Below are positions 33,721 to 47,500 of a stretch of 64,000 bases of DNA, in pieces. The position numbers and the translations under genes were made by a program. Positions within the stretch are counted from its first letter, which is position 1, and every line of letters starts with the position of its first letter. The notes under the pieces are model-generated. The model was not told the DNA's origin. It did no database searches and saw only the letters and a program-made list of their open reading frames with translations. This stretch comes from Sphagnum compactum (Eukaryota; Bryophyta; Sphagnopsida; Sphagnales): assembly GCA_965153455.1 (NCBI GenBank), contig OZ234495.1:930001-994000 (forward strand). The letters run 5' to 3'.

Positions 33721-36700
33721 TTATGCACCGAGTTCACACTAGTAAACATAATCCTCTGACTCAAATCTACGTATTCGAGATTAATAACCTTATACTATAA
33801 CAATATAATTCTCACATCAATATAAAAAGGATATTTTCCTTATATATTCACCTCACATTGTGTTTCAATGGATATCTTTTGGTCTCAATTTGATAAGGAA
33901 AAAAAATGAATTTAGTATGTTAACTTTTCCATTCAAATCATTGAAACAAAATATAAGAAAAAACCAAGTGCATAAAATATAAGAAACAATCCAAATGTTT
34001 TATGGTTTGAATGTGCAATGTGAAGTGTATAATGAATAATGAAATTAGCAAAACCATTAATTGCTTAAGCATTGTTGAGACTTGATGTTATGGATTATAG
34101 TCTTAAGCAACTTGACATTTAAATAACATTATTTGAAAAAAAAAAAAACCTATGTTAAAGTTAGCATTAACTTAAAATGTTAGTCAACAATTTTGGTGTT
34201 CATTCACATTTAGTTTAGTGTTACCCTAAATTAGGGTATCAAAAGGTAAAGTAACCTACCTTTGTCACGATAGATTCACATCATCATGAATGTTAGAAGT
34301 TGAGGATCACAATTAAGATTATTATAGTTAATGTCAAATGTAATAAATATTGATTTAACCCCCCCACCCCCCCACCCCACAATCAAGATTGTGTTTTTCA
34401 ATTTTAGAATCAATTTTGTTATTAAATAATATTTCAAATAGTGAAATGATTTTTTGTAAAAATATGAAGGTGAAGTGTTGAAAGCCATCATAATTATCAT
34501 AAGTTACAATCTAAATAATTTCACTCCTCATATGACAATATATGGGAATATATCATGAAAATTTATTATTTTCAAATTATAAAACAATTGATTATTTGTT
34601 TTCTCAATGTGAAAATTGATTTTAAGTTACAATATATAACATTGAATTAAAGGTTATGTTTGTATATCTTTACATATCATTGAATTAAGACCTCAAAACT
34701 TGGGGTTTTGGTTAGGCTTGGATGTTAACTATCACAAATGCAAACACCAAGTTAACACCACATATCAACAAGGATGCCACATCATCAACAATGCTACTTA
34801 AGAATATATATGTGAATGAACTCAAAAAACAAGAAAATGTAATATCAACTTACAATTGATTTAATACTTACGTGTAAATGATGTTTATTTCAGTAAGTTT
34901 TTGTAATAAATATCACACATCTATATAAGTATGCCATGTGGCATTAAAAATAATCTCAGGTTTATGAAATGGGTGTGTAATGGTATCATTAGATGCTTCA
35001 ATAGTCCAATATCGGTTGATATTAATATTGGACCTTGGTATCAATGTGAAACCCATCAAATTTTCAATTTATGTTAAAATGTTGGTTTGGGTTTAAGGCC
35101 TTTCATATTATGTCATGGTTTCATCAACTACAAATGTCATAAACTAAAAGCACATATTTATTCTACTATAAAATGCTTCATCAACAAATAAACAATCAAT
35201 AGAGTACCCATGTTCAAATGTCAAATGTCATGGCAAATTGCTAAAACAAAATGCTCAAAATGAGGAGCAATTGTGATGTACTATAGAATGCATCACCAAT
35301 AGCTAAATATTCATATAAATAGCCACTAAAATTTTGAAGGTCATGGCAAATTACCCAAGAAAAATGATTATAAACTAGGAATACATCTTCTTTACTATAA
35401 AATGCATCACAAACACATATTATCAACTAAGGGCACCTATGTTTTATTGGGCAAGGTTATTTGGTGGATATCTTGGAATAGTTAAGGATCTAAATAAAAT
35501 GAGTTAGTTAATGAAATGCAAAGGTAACGAAAAATTCTAGATAAGATAACCTAATTTTTGGACATATTCCAAGTAGAATGAGTAGTTAGTAAGACTTTAA
35601 CCTAACTAGACATTCTAAACATGAAATGCAGACAATACAATTTTGGACAATTAAAGGATTTGAACCTTGACATTTGTAAAGTTATAAGAAGTATATAAGG
35701 GACAATTTTGGGGTATAGGGTGGATGTACATAGGTAGGTAATCATTAATAATTAAGGTTGGAAGGAGGAACTTCATCGCTTTTATGGTTAATTCAACCTT
35801 AAACATTTTAAAGCTTTAATTGGGTTAACATGTAAAAAGTATGTTGTTTTTGGGTGTCTCCTTGTTAAGTGGAAAACGATAGAAATAAAGAAGGGTGAGG
35901 ATCATGAGAGAGTGAAGAAAAAAGCCTTGGGACAACATGTTGCTATCAAGGAAAGGAAGGGAGGTAGGATGGCAACGAGCAAGAGGGGACAACAAAAATA
36001 GGTAGGGAGGAAGGTGAGGGGAGAGAGAAAAAAGGGGGATGTAAGAGAAAACCCATGGGGAGGAAAGGGGCATCATTTGTTTTTTTTACCAACATGATTT
36101 GTAAATAACACATTGGGGAAGGAGGTTGTGGGAATGTTGTGCACGTTAAAGAGTCATTGCATGTTTCTCATAGCTTGATCATTTTGTAACTTAGTTTTAG
36201 TTAACCTTGATGGGAGCCAGAAAAGGAGAAGAAAAGTTAAATAGTAAGAATCACATATAAGAACCAGATAATAAGGATAGGTGACAGGGTAGACAGGGTG
36301 TGTAACTAGTAGTTGTAGATAATGGATCCAAAATGTGAACTCGCAAGTGTTCCTAAAGAATCCATATAATAGACGCTTGATAGAATTGCTAAAGGAAGAG
36401 AAAACGAACCCACTAGAAGCTTAAGCAAATAAGTATATCTAAACTCAAGGTGTACTATTTTATTTAACATGTTCAATTGCAAAATATGTGCAACACAAAA
36501 CACCTAAGCCATAATATAATACCCAATAAAATGCAACCAATATAGTACACAACATGTTTTTCAAGATTGCCAAAAAGAAAAACCCTTAAACTAAAAACAA
36601 TTGTTTAAACTATAAACTACATCACTAACATTCACAAAAGCCCAATCAAAATAGTAGGCATTGGAATGTCATAGCAAATTGAAAGAAAGAATGTTGGAAA

Positions 36701-37199
36701 TTAAAATAGTTTTGTTCTACAACAAAACACGTCAATAACCATTGTGATGCCAAATTTTTATTGCAAATTGAAAACTCAAAACCAAAATGTCATCCATTAA
36801 ATTATAGGGTAATCATTTTCAAAGTATCTGACCTTTTCAACTCTTTTGCATAACCATCAAAGAAAATTTCTTCAATAATGAATAACTCCTCCATCCCCCT
36901 TATAACAAGGTAGCTTGTTGTCACATTGTTTGGCAAGTTCTTTGAAATCATAACAAACTTGTTCAGGTTTTGCATTCTCAACCAACATTGTTGCAAACTA
37001 TACAATATTTTAATCATGTTAAAATTATGTTTTGTTTTAATTTGGGACCTTTGAATACCTAAAAATTACTAAGCAAGAAATGCAATAATAAAAAATTGTT
37101 TCTCATGATCTTTCCACCACTATAATGGTGATTTTACATCACTTCATTCACATGTATCCGATTATACAAGGATAATTCAATTTTCACCAATGAAAAGAC
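33721..37199. other. AT-rich DNA without recognised genes
   Basis: No gene or RNA recognised. At 34145-34215 ATGTTAAAGTTAGCATTAACTT and GTTCATTCACATT resemble parts of the MITE at 42284, possibly a decayed relative. A C-run lies at 34360-34376. Confidence 0.4.
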
Positions 37200-38960
37200 T
37201 AACTCATTTAGTACATGTTGCAACTCCCATAGGAGTCATCGAAATTGGATGTCAAGGGAAAAAGGTTTTTTATGAACCCAAGGTTTAAATGCTTTGAGAC
37301 TTTCATCAAAAGAAGCACCAACACTTTCTTCCACAACTTCCATAGTTCTTTCCTTATTGACATACTCCATAACACATTGAAACCTTTTAAACTCGGGATC
37401 ACATTGGAATGCACACATGTTATGTAAGGCATTAGCATTGAAACATTAGCAAATGATAAAAAAGGGTTCAACATTGTGGTAATTTCAAGACCCATTCTTG
37501 CATATATAATCTCCAATTTAAGTTCAAATTCTTTACATGCTAGAGGTGAAGTAATATCTACTTGAACGTGGTATTCCTTTTGCAATCTACTACTAATTGA
37601 AAAAGTAGCAAACAAAACATTCAAAAACAACCAATACTTTTAAATCTAGTTCAAAATCACTACTCCACCATAAGGCCAATGTTTTTATCACTCCTTTGAC
37701 AATTCCCATTTAGATCTTATTGGTACTAAAGCTTGTAGCCTAGATTCTTGTTGATTGTAATAGATGTCAATGGTTGTAAAATAATTTAAGGTCTATTGAA
37801 ACAAAACAACCTGTGATGCAAACTAAGCTTTTACAAACATTTGCAACTTCCATGGCCTTAAGTCAACCTCTTTATATGCAAGTTACCATTTTTGCCTCCC
37901 CCTCGATTTCTTTGTCCAAGTTATTGTTTTTAACAAAGCACTTTGAGATTTGGCCACATTTACTTCCTTCATCATATATTTAATCCTAGTATCATTAATG
38001 GCATATTGGCATGCCTTAAACATTACATGCCCAAAACATGTCACTAAAAGGTGAAATTTTTTGCAATGATGCACAAGATACAACATTTGTTAGTGAAGAA
38101 GTAAAAATGTTCAAGTTTTTTCTCTCATCTTTGATATAGGCTATGATCTTGTTTATGAAATTGTATTCAACCAAAAGAGACTTCACTTGCCCAACTTTTA
38201 TTATTCCAAAGGTGTCAAGAACTTTAAACAACCCTACAATACCATGGCAAGGCACCCATTGATCAATAATGAAATTAATGACAAGTACGAATGTGTTAAA
38301 TTTTGTTTTGGACATCTAAAGGTCAACTGTAGTAGAGGGCTATTGCACACTGTGCAATGGTTGGGAACACATATTCTTCCATCACTTTAATCAACATAAT
38401 TGTGATATGTTCCTAGACAATTTGCTTGCACAATGAAAATTTGATTTTATTGCATTGTTACATCATAAGACACAACAATTAAAGATTTCCAACCATAGAT
38501 GGTTGCATACACCTTTAACAATCAACAATGCCAAATCTTCAATGAACTTTTGTTTGAACAAGGTCATTTAGCTTGGTAAGAACCCAATAGGGGTAAAAAA
38601 TAATAATTGTGCTTGGAAACATAATCTTCTTCTTTTTCTAGTTTTGCCAATATTTTCCAATTTCATATGTTGACTTCTTTTGCAATTTCTACTAATTTAA
38701 AACAACACCATGCTCTTTCACAATGTGTTTTTTCATGTTTTGTGATACCATGGGAAGGACTTTATAATTTTTTTTAAAATTCTCAAATTCCATCATATTG
38801 TTTAACGATGATGCTTAACATGCAAGGTGGCACAATATGACAAATTTCACATTATGAGGAGTTTGGATTTGAACAACAAAATAAAAATTGTTGTGCATGA
38901 AGAAAGCCGAAATAGGCGAGGTGGGAGCATGTGGATGCCAATACCTTTAGTTTTTTTCTA
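37200..38960 (-). pseudogene. hAT-family transposase relic
   Basis: On the minus strand, broken by stops and frameshifts, hAT/DUF659-type plant transposase blocks occur in order. They are MEEYVFPTIAQC (near 38370), MSKTKFNTFVLVINFIIDQW, then VPCHGIVGLF, and ERKNLNIFTSSLTNVVSCA. CFGHVMFKACQYAIND and KTITWTKKSRGRQKW follow. Further C-terminal pieces (near 37630-37240) include FDESLKAFKPWVHKK. A basic N-terminal stretch upstream (38600-38960) may be the remains of the BED-finger end. No intact catalytic frame remains, and terminal repeats were not found. Confidence 0.7.
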
Positions 38961-40479
38961 CGGTTCAACAATTTGAACATTCCATGTTATTCCTCACTTG
39001 GCATTAGCTTCCTTATTGAATGGTTGTGTAATTTGTGTCTCACCCACAGTGGTGGCAAGTTGTTGCATAGATTCACTTGTCACTCTAGTAATGTTAAGCT
39101 CCTTGGTCTCTTCATTGATTTTTTTCCAATGCACATTGTAATGAATATTTAAGTCCATAAAAGATGGGAACTTAACAAAGATCATAAACAAAATGCCAAA
39201 AATGAATCATGCTTTAAAATCATGAAGACTTAATAAGATGTGTGTTGTAAACAAATTTATTAGAAACGTAGAATGCATAACCTAATAAACACATTGTCAT
39301 CACAAGGAAAACACATAACTTATGTCAATTTACAAAAACAATAACTATAACAATAATAATGTTGAAAGACACCCACAACAAAAAAAACCAACCACCAAAG
39401 AAACATTATCATGATAACAACAATATGCATCTTGTTTATAACAATGTGAAGGACTTGTGACATTTAGATTAAAGAGAGAAAACAAAAATTAAATAAAATC
39501 AGGAAGCTTGGTGCCCAATAGTTGATGGTTACATTGAGAACCAAAGAAAGGTGTTGACAAATAAAAATTGTAATTTAATTGGGACCATAGTTTTCAAAAC
39601 TTACCCTCTCAAAAAAAATCATAGTACTAAAAAAATATTGATAGATACCATAGGAAAGAACAACCAAAATGTTTAGTTCTAAGTATCAACTTTGGTATCC
39701 AAACCTTAATATTAAGTTGGTATGGTTTTTAGACAATTTTTGCAAATATGATCCAAAATGTCTACAAATATCAAGGCATTTCTTGAAAGATTTAATACCA
39801 AGTTGGTATGGTAATCAATACCATTGGACAAAGTGGATGGTACATATCCATTTAAAAAAAATTCAATCTAATAAATGAGAAATTTCTCATTATTTTTCAT
39901 TTTAGGCTGGATATTTTGCAATTGGAAATGAAGAAAAATTATTAGCACGGTCACATATATATACTTATGATAAAAATTTTTAGAAATAAATCGAAATTCA
40001 TACATGTTATTTTGTGAAAAATTAACAATGAAATAAATGGGTATTTTGACATTCGATCACATATAAATTCACTTTCAACAAAACATACTATAATCTATCT
40101 ATTCTTAGGGCATAACAAATATTCTTTCCTTTTGGGGATTGTTTTCCTACGACCATGTTCTTTATGCCACCATATTTTCAGTTTTGGTGGATGAGAAATC
40201 CCATCCTCTGTTTTCAATAATTTTCAATTTTACAAAATTTGACAATCCTCAATAATGAAAATTCTCAATGTAACTTTTGTAAAATTGATTATTTTCCAAT
40301 TAATGTTTTTCTCAATATTCTCAAGTATATTCCCAAAATTGTGTTGTAAGTTACACATTTTGAGTAAAATTCTCCAAATCATTTGCATGTTTCGACTCCA
40401 AAAAAAAGGCCTCCTTGAATATCTATGACATTATCAATGTTTGTGACTTGTCAATGGCAATGTGCTTGTAGTATGAATG
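38961..40479. other. AT-rich DNA, probable hAT flank
   Basis: No gene recognised. At 39690-39830 the phrase TTAATA(T/C)(T/C)AAGTTGGTATGG occurs twice in a small direct repeat. Confidence 0.35.
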
Positions 40480-42060
40480 GCAAGCATTAAACAAACACAA
40501 CGAATTAAATACGGCACTAGGTTCAACATAATTATAATACAATACAATATAGTGCCCAACAATTTAAAAAAATTTAATTTTTTTAAAAATGTACCTGCAC
40601 AATGGGGAATGGTTAAATTTTTTTTTAATATAATTTTCAAAGGATAAAAACTAATGCAATAGTTAGAATCCCCCTTACAGCCTAAAGGTCCTGGGTTCAA
40701 ACCTTTTCTTGAATTATCTTTTTCATCCACGAACATAATGGATGAAAAAATAATTCCCAAAGTAAAATGGGGTTTAAATTGCTCCCTGAGGAACAACCAT
40801 GTTCCCAAAGGAACAATGCTTAAGTTGCCCCAAGGAACAACCATGTTCTTGGGGGAGAAAGAACTCTTTTTTTCTTAGGAAATGATTGTTCCCCAGGGAA
40901 AAAAATTTTAAGTTGCTCCTCGGGGCAATTTAAGCTCCTTTTCTCAAGGGCCATGATTATTCCCTAGGGAAACATATGTTCTAAATATTTTAGTAATCAT
41001 AGTCATTTCATAATTCCTTTTATACATGCTTGCAACCTATCATTGGAGAGGTCTCAAAAAGAGTTACAACTATGTAGTTGGAAGCACTTCAATCAGAATT
41101 CACATGCAAAAGTTATGTTCACACAAATTTTCAGACATAATTGTTCCCTGAGGGAACATGCTTGCTTGAACGTGCTCCCCATGGGAGCAATTGTGTTTAA
41201 GACTTTGTGAACATAACTTTTGCATGGGAGTTTTGATTGAAGTGTTTCCAACTACATAGTTGTAGCTTTCTTCAAGACCTTTTCAATGATAGGTGGCAAG
41301 CCTATGTAAAAACAACTATGAGATGTTTATGATTGTTAACAAAATTGAAACATATGTTTTTTAGGGAATTTGGGCCTTGCCCCAGGGGACAAATGTGTTC
41401 AAAAGTTTGTTTGATCGTAATTTTTGCATTTGAATTTTGATTGAAATATTTCCACCTACAAAATTGTAGTTCTCCTTGAAATATTTCCAATGATAGGTCA
41501 TAATAACATATAAAAACAAAAATGAAATGACTGTGATTACAAAAAGATTTGGAACGTATGTTTCCCAATGAACTTAAGCCTTTCTTCGAGGAAAGTACAT
41601 TGTTCCCTAAGGAAGGTGCCCTTCTCCTTGGGGAACTTGGGCGTTTCCTCAAGGAAAATTCATTGTTCCTTGTGGAAATTGTATTTTTCACTAGGGAACT
41701 TGCTTGGATTGGCATTTAGTTTTCTTCTGCCCGGGGAAATTACTTCCTAAAGGCAACTAACTTTATAAACTATTCAAATGTTTTATGGATTTTTTCATCC
41801 ATTTCATTTGTTGGAAAAAATAATTGGGAAAAGGATTGAACCCTGGACCTTTGGGTTGACCGGAGGATTTTAATCAATACATCACATGGTTTTTTTCTTT
41901 GAAATTATTGTGTAAGAAAAATACTTATTACATTAATCATTGTGTAGGTACAATAAAAAAAATCCAAATATATATATTTTTGTTGGGCATTGTACTACAG
42001 ATGTGTTGAACTTAGTGCCACATTTAATTCGTTGCGTTTATTTAGTGCTTGTTGTATGAA
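40480..42060. mobile_element. 1.6-kb foldback (long inverted repeat) element
   Basis: Almost the whole segment is one imperfect palindrome. The outer ends match inverted: CAACGAATTAAATACGGCAC at 40499 and the complement of GTGCCACATTTAATTCGTTG at 42019. Further in, AAAGGTCCTGGGTTCAAACC (40682) pairs with the complement of GGATTGAACCCTGGACCTTT (41833). Near the centre CTATCATTGGAGAGGTCTC ... CAAAAGTTATGTTCACA (41036-41133) pairs with 41201-41293, leaving a loop of about 65 bases. Between the arms a GTTCCCnnAGGGAACA-type palindromic word recurs many times. No open frame. The inverted GGTTCAAACC words resemble the T-arm (B box) of a tRNA gene. Confidence 0.8.
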
Positions 42061-42283
42061 TGTTATTTGTTTTTTAATTTATGCGCATTTTCTTGCTTTT
42101 CTATAGACATATTTAGCTTCTAGAAAAAAAATTTGTTAGCAAAGGCGAAAATGGGTTGGATTTGTTTTGTGGAAATTATGAAAAAGCAAGTGGAATGTCT
42201 TTCAACATTGGGATGGGAGGTGAGGAAAGCTAAGTAGGCATGATAAGAAACCGCAAATAGGTGCAAGGTGCTTGTCACTCTTA

Positions 42284-42494
42284 TGGTGCATTCACACTTT
42301 ATGTTAAGTCAATGTTAAATGAAAATCTAGGTGGCACCCAATGTTAAATGGGCAATAACTTAATGTTAAGTGAATGTTAACTTAACATAAAATGTTCATG
42401 GTAAGTAGGTGTAAGTAGATGTAAGTCCTAAATGACTAGCATGGTGTTAAGGGACTCAAAATTGGAGTACCTAACACCAAGTGTGAATGGACCT
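42284..42494. mobile_element. 211-bp PIF/Harbinger (Tourist-like) MITE
   Basis: Terminal inverted repeats TGGTGCATTCACACTT and AAGTGTGAATGGACCT (14 of 16 pair) are flanked by TTA on both sides (42281-42283 and 42495-42497), the 3-base target duplication typical of PIF/Harbinger. The inside is rich in AATGTTAA words, including a subterminal palindrome, and cannot code. Confidence 0.85.
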
Positions 42495-42497
42495 TTA

Positions 42498-44057
42498 CTA
42501 TCATGTGGTCTTCAAACAATTAGTATGACGAGTGTTCACCTCATATGTGTGTTTTCATTGTAGCAAGTGAAGCTGTTTGGAATAAATAAAGTCCACTTCA
42601 TTGGGTAATACAAGAGATATTATTTGTGTGAGAAGTCTATGGTGTCTAGTTATAAATTGCACTTCAATTGCACATGAAAGGGTAAGTGTTCACAAGAGGC
42701 TGGACTATTTTTTCCAACCCGCTTACTTTGAGAGGTTTTAATCTTGCTGGTTTCAAAACCCAAATGAAGAGCTGTAACCTTGTTATAGAAGCACCCGGTG
42801 AAGGGTGCTACTTAGACCCTTTGAACTTCAAAGTCTGAAAGTGACAGGAGAGTGACCACACATTGTCTGAGAGCTTAAGTGTTTGTTCATCAGCCTATCT
42901 ACCCTATCTATGAGATTAGAGAGAAATCTCCACACGCTTTGAAGGCAACATGAGACTGAGTGTGGCCATCACCTTGACAGAGTCGCTCACAAAGTGTCAG
43001 ATCATCACCTTCATTGCTAATAGCAGCTGCAATGACTACCCACTGACTTCCTCAGCTCCTGACAGTGGGTGTAATTAGTAGATAGTAATCTGCCCAAAGC
43101 TCAGGCAAAATGTTATACAAGATCTGTGTCCTGAGTTTCTGCTGCATTTCCAGAACCAACAGGATGACTCAGCCATGATGTTGGCAAGCACTCAAGAGAC
43201 ATAGCTGAAAGACAGTAGCAATTGTATTTTTTTAGGCTTTACTTCCAAAACAAGAGGCACTGGAGAAGGTTTCAGTCTAATTTCAATACAGATGTAGAGG
43301 AAGGTAGTTCCTACAAGTCCCTACTTAGAGATAATCTTGCCAGGTTTCCAGTTTATACACAGATTTTGACTGCCCTCAAACATGAGACTTGATGAGATGC
43401 CATCAGCCTAAACGTAGATGAAACAATGTCCTTTTGTATATACAGCACAGACTGCTTTGCATCAGAGCACAGAATAGCATGGTTGAAATGGTGCAAACAC
43501 TTACATAAGATGATGTCCACTTGCAGTCTGACACATTGCCAAGCTTCCAAGCTTTGATGCAGGGCTAGATATTCATGATACCAGACCATTCTGAGGGGGG
43601 TGTGAGGAAAATAGGCCCTAGGTACCTTTTCTCCAACACATGCTCTCTGTTTCAACCTTCATCTTCTAGTTGACCTTCCTGAACACAGGTCCACTCCTGA
43701 GAAGCTCTACCTGTCTGTACTGAATGAAGCAAAAAGTGAATTGGTGGAAGAAGCTCCAGATAACTAGACATGACTGAAAGGAATTTCATCTCTGAAACAT
43801 CTGAGACTGTGTTTTATGGAAAAGGCTCTCATACTTAGTCAAAGGTGATCCAAATTAACAACACTTGGGTTTAAAGTTGATGTAAACTAACTGATTCAAG
43901 TGAAGAGGATGTGACTGTCCTAAACTCCTGAAGATCAATGGATCTCTTACATGATTACAACATATATGACCCTGCAACTAATCACTAAGTAGAATTTACC
44001 AGCATGTAAACTCTTAGTTGTAGACAGAAAAAAATTGGGTGGGTTGGCAGTGCAGGG
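42498..44057. other. Intergenic DNA and SEC23 3' flank
   Basis: No gene recognised. The part near 44057 will include the SEC23 3'UTR on the minus strand. A 100-codon minus frame at 43353-43655 has no domain. Confidence 0.35.
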
Positions 44058-47000
44058 TTATGATTGCACAGCCAGCCTCTGAAGGTGCTCTACAAAGACT
44101 TGTAAGCTCACATCATCAGTAAAGATGATATCCCCTCCTGGAGCAGGTCCGTTGGTTGAAGTGTAAGTTGCTGATGGGTTTAACTTTGCAAGTAAGAAGC
44201 GTGCCTGTGACCCATACTGATCACAAATGACTAATCGTGGGACTGGAAAGCGCTCATTGACAATCGCTTGAGCATCATCCTGTGGAGTTTTGAGGAGCTG
44301 GGCAAAAGCTTCATGCTCTGGTTGCTTGTGGTAACCTGCATTACGCCATTGAGCAATTGTCATACCATGAAATACAACCACGCTGAAGTAGGCGTCCAGC
44401 AACAAAATCCGGTCAGCTGCAATTGCCGCAACATCCAAGAGTGCTGCTTCAGGGGGCGCATTAAAAGAATATGATATTAGTGACGGTTGAATCATTACTA
44501 GAGAATTGGTTACATTTTCCCGATACAGCACCATGCGAAAGTATGCTGTTTCATCAGGACTGTTGTTGAATACTTGCACAAATTGTGAGCGCCGTAGATT
44601 GAACATGAACTGAGGGAATATTGCAAAGCTCGGTGCAAACATGAAGGAACTTGGGTCATCCTTTCTATAATCCCCAAATCTTGAGGCCAAGCGAATCAGG
44701 GAGCGATCAAGCCACCTAGTTGCATCAAATTCTTCCTCTGCCTCCATCTTCTGGGATGCCAAGCGTGCCATAGTAACAGCGGCAGCTTCTTGATCAAAAC
44801 CTGCCACGAGCTCTTCTGTGCTTGCAGCTCCCTCCACCCATCGCCGAGTTAGGGTTGTTGCTCGAAGGTGCATCTCACCCCCCTTGTGTTGATACAAAGT
44901 AAGAAACTGGAGGAAGAACTGCTGCCCTGTTGCTGAGTAAGGGCCAGGTTGTGTTGTTGGATTGACTTCAAAAAACACAGTTAGTGTCGTACTTCTGTTT
45001 AGCCCACTCATCTTCCAAGCAGAAGTGTCACCCTGTCCAATAACTGTGTCAGCACAAGAAATTCCTTTCCTCTCCAAGGAAGCACATGGACCAATTGCTC
45101 CTTGGATCTTCACCTCCTTTGAACAGTTTACTTCAAAGATGCCATTGAAGCTGAGGTCTAAGGCATGCTCTCCAGATTCAAAGACTCGTTTCAGAGACTC
45201 CTTAAACACAGGGTGGCCAAAGCTCTCAGAGAGCACTACTAGACCCCCAGTCCTCTCTATTGCAACCTTCATCTCTGCAATTCCAACCTGCATGAAGAGA
45301 CAAAAATCAATCCTATTGCAGCTGGGTCTTTTGACAATCGCACCAAAGGCTTCTGTGTGCTTGTAAGAAACCAACACATTGGGAGAATAAAATTAGCATC
45401 TGTCTCCTCAAATTAGGCACATGTCTTTACAGGAAACAGAGAGAGTTGAATTAGAAATCAGGTTAGTTTATCAACAGGTCATACTGGAAAAGCATCAAGG
45501 CTCTAGTTTGGCAGGCGCATGAGAATAGAGAAAAAGAGCTGGTTCCCTTCCCTAGCCATGAATACAGGGTTAGCCAGGTTATATCTCCTTAACTTGAAGA
45601 CCTATGAAGAGTTTGGATTTTCTTCTTGGTGCAAGGTCCCTTTCATATCAATGTCCAAACCCCAGATGAGTATGGCTCCCTGTAAATGGTCTGTGTTGCA
45701 GGAGAAAATGTTGAATTCTAAAAAACCCTAAATCTTCCAGATTTCTCCACATCACAAAGGATAGACATCGACTGTGCACTCCTGTTCTTCGTCTTTGAGG
45801 GGGGATGGAGGGTGATGATGAACAGACCAATACAATCATGTGCTGTGTGAAACCCTAAAACTGGTGAGAAGCACACTCTTCTCATCTATGAGTGCACAGA
45901 GGACAAGTTTCAGGACCTTGAGCTGCCGACCCTGAGGATAAGTTTGAAATTGTGAAATCCATTTATGGCTTCCAATGACTGCATACTGCTGAACATTGAA
46001 TGCAGCAGATTTTTTGTTCACACGTTGTACTGTTTTTCAGTGGAGAGATTTGCTTCCAGAGCATCAAGAACAACACCAGACAGCTCACCTGATCCAAAGC
46101 AGAAGCAAAGAGATCCAGCACATGGCCTTGGTTCACCAGCTGCTTAGCAAGCCCTTCATAAAACTTGATAGCTTTCCTGTAATGTGGGACAGCATCTTTG
46201 TCTATGTCTTTGTGCGATCGGATCGGATCGGAAAGATCCTTGGAAACGATAGTCCCTGCTCCCTCCGTACAAGGACCTCCGACAAACGCCATAATGCGAG
46301 CTCCGGTTCCAGGAACACAAGCTCCCAACAAGCCTGTCGCGACACTGAGAGCTGTCCCAGTGCATCGAGCCGCCCTTTGATCTGACGCGGTGGGCCACGC
46401 ATCTCTCTGAAGCTCATCGAGCAAAGACGAGAGAGTGAATTCGCAAGAAGATGCAGGGAGTAAAAACCTGTTGACACTAGTTTTCGTGATCCCATCTCCA
46501 ATCCCGGCAATCGCTCCGCTTCTCTGCACCACGCCACTGCCAGCTGCAGCCCGATTCGTGAGCTCGAGGTTCTGCAGAATTTGCTCTCTCGTCACCTCTT
46601 TGGCACCTCGAAACACGTAAGATTTGGAGCACTCCGCAAAACCTAGCTCGTGGACATGGACCTGAGCACCGAAGGTGATGAGACCTACCATAGCATTCTC
46701 AGGCAACAAAGTGATAGCCTGCGTGAGTGACGTCTTGAGGTATCCGAGCTCCTCCTCGATAATGCAAGTGTCCAAGACGAATAAGAACACGGGAGGTAAC
46801 CCTAGCTCCCCCGGCAGAGTATACTCAACTGTGGCACACTGCGGAAAAAGCTCCGCAGGCTGATTAGTATCCGAAATAGAAGCATAATGAGGCGGGAAGT
46901 GGTTGCGCTGGTAACAGAAGGGACAGATCCAGAGCTTAGCTTGGAAGTCGACACGGCAAAAAGGATTAAGGAGCGAACGGCATGATTTGCAACGCAAGGG

Positions 47001-47159
47001 ACCATACGGCAGGACGGTAAGCGCAGGCGCCGCATGCAGCGGTGTAACGATCGCTGTCAACGGCACTACGCACTTTGTAGCCTCAGCCTTCGAGCTAGGC
47101 CACACATTCCAGGGCATTCGCACTCCGTGCAACGCTTCGAGGTCGGCGAAGTCCGCCAT
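44058..47159 (-). CDS. SEC23: COPII coat protein SEC23
   Basis: Two coding exons, 47159-46089 (357 codons) and 45287-44058 (409 codons and stop), joined in phase 0, giving 766 residues, normal for SEC23. SEC23 is the Sar1 GTPase-activating subunit of the COPII inner coat and acts at ER exit sites with SEC24. Visible in order are the zinc finger C57-x2-C60 / C79-x2-C82 (CKSC ... CPFC) and the trunk domain ([17 protein letters not shown]). [15 protein letters not shown], the beta-sandwich and the all-helical region with [19 protein letters not shown] follow. The C-terminal gelsolin-like part holds [21 protein letters not shown] and ends HLQRLAVQS. The start is the first ATG in family register; the upstream GTG codon is ignored. 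The intron is 801 bases. No defects seen. Confidence 0.97.
45721..45858. promoter_or_regulatory. Two telo-box motifs inside the SEC23 intron
   Basis: AAACCCTAA occurs at about 45722 and again at 45850, 128 bases apart. Telo-boxes are known cis elements in promoters and first introns of plant housekeeping genes; a regulatory role here is inference. Confidence 0.35.
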
Positions 47160-47213
47160 CGCCCTCACAAACAGAGATCACACCCCCAGCTCTCCGTATG
47201 CACTGCCCCCACC

Positions 47214-47255
<42 letters not shown>

Positions 47256-47500
47256 GTCAGTGCGTGATTTGACAGTTGTGCAGTTGCTCGTGAATAGAGA
47301 AAGAACGCGATTGTCGGCAGCATCCCGTGCTCGCGACAAGATGCATTGCAGCGCGGACGCAGGATACGAGCGTCGTCGCTGATTGCCGGGCTTCACTGAG
47401 AGAGACGACCGCCGACGGGTCACGTCACCCGTTACTGCGCATTACGTACCCCCGTCGCCGGCACCTACGATGGGCATTTTGCGTATCAGGGAAGAACAAT
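47160..47500 (-). promoter_or_regulatory. SEC23 5'UTR/promoter with CT microsatellite
   Basis: GC-rich leader and promoter. (TC)n of about 20 units spans 47213-47252, a GA repeat on the transcribed strand. A short run of AAAT units marks the edge of the GC-rich part near 47505-47527. Confidence 0.6.

Noticed and set aside
40660-40710. Possible tRNA gene
   Set aside because: Only the T-arm/B-box part (GGTTCAAACC) is convincing; acceptor stem and anticodon arm do not form, so it is treated as a tRNA-like fragment of the foldback element.
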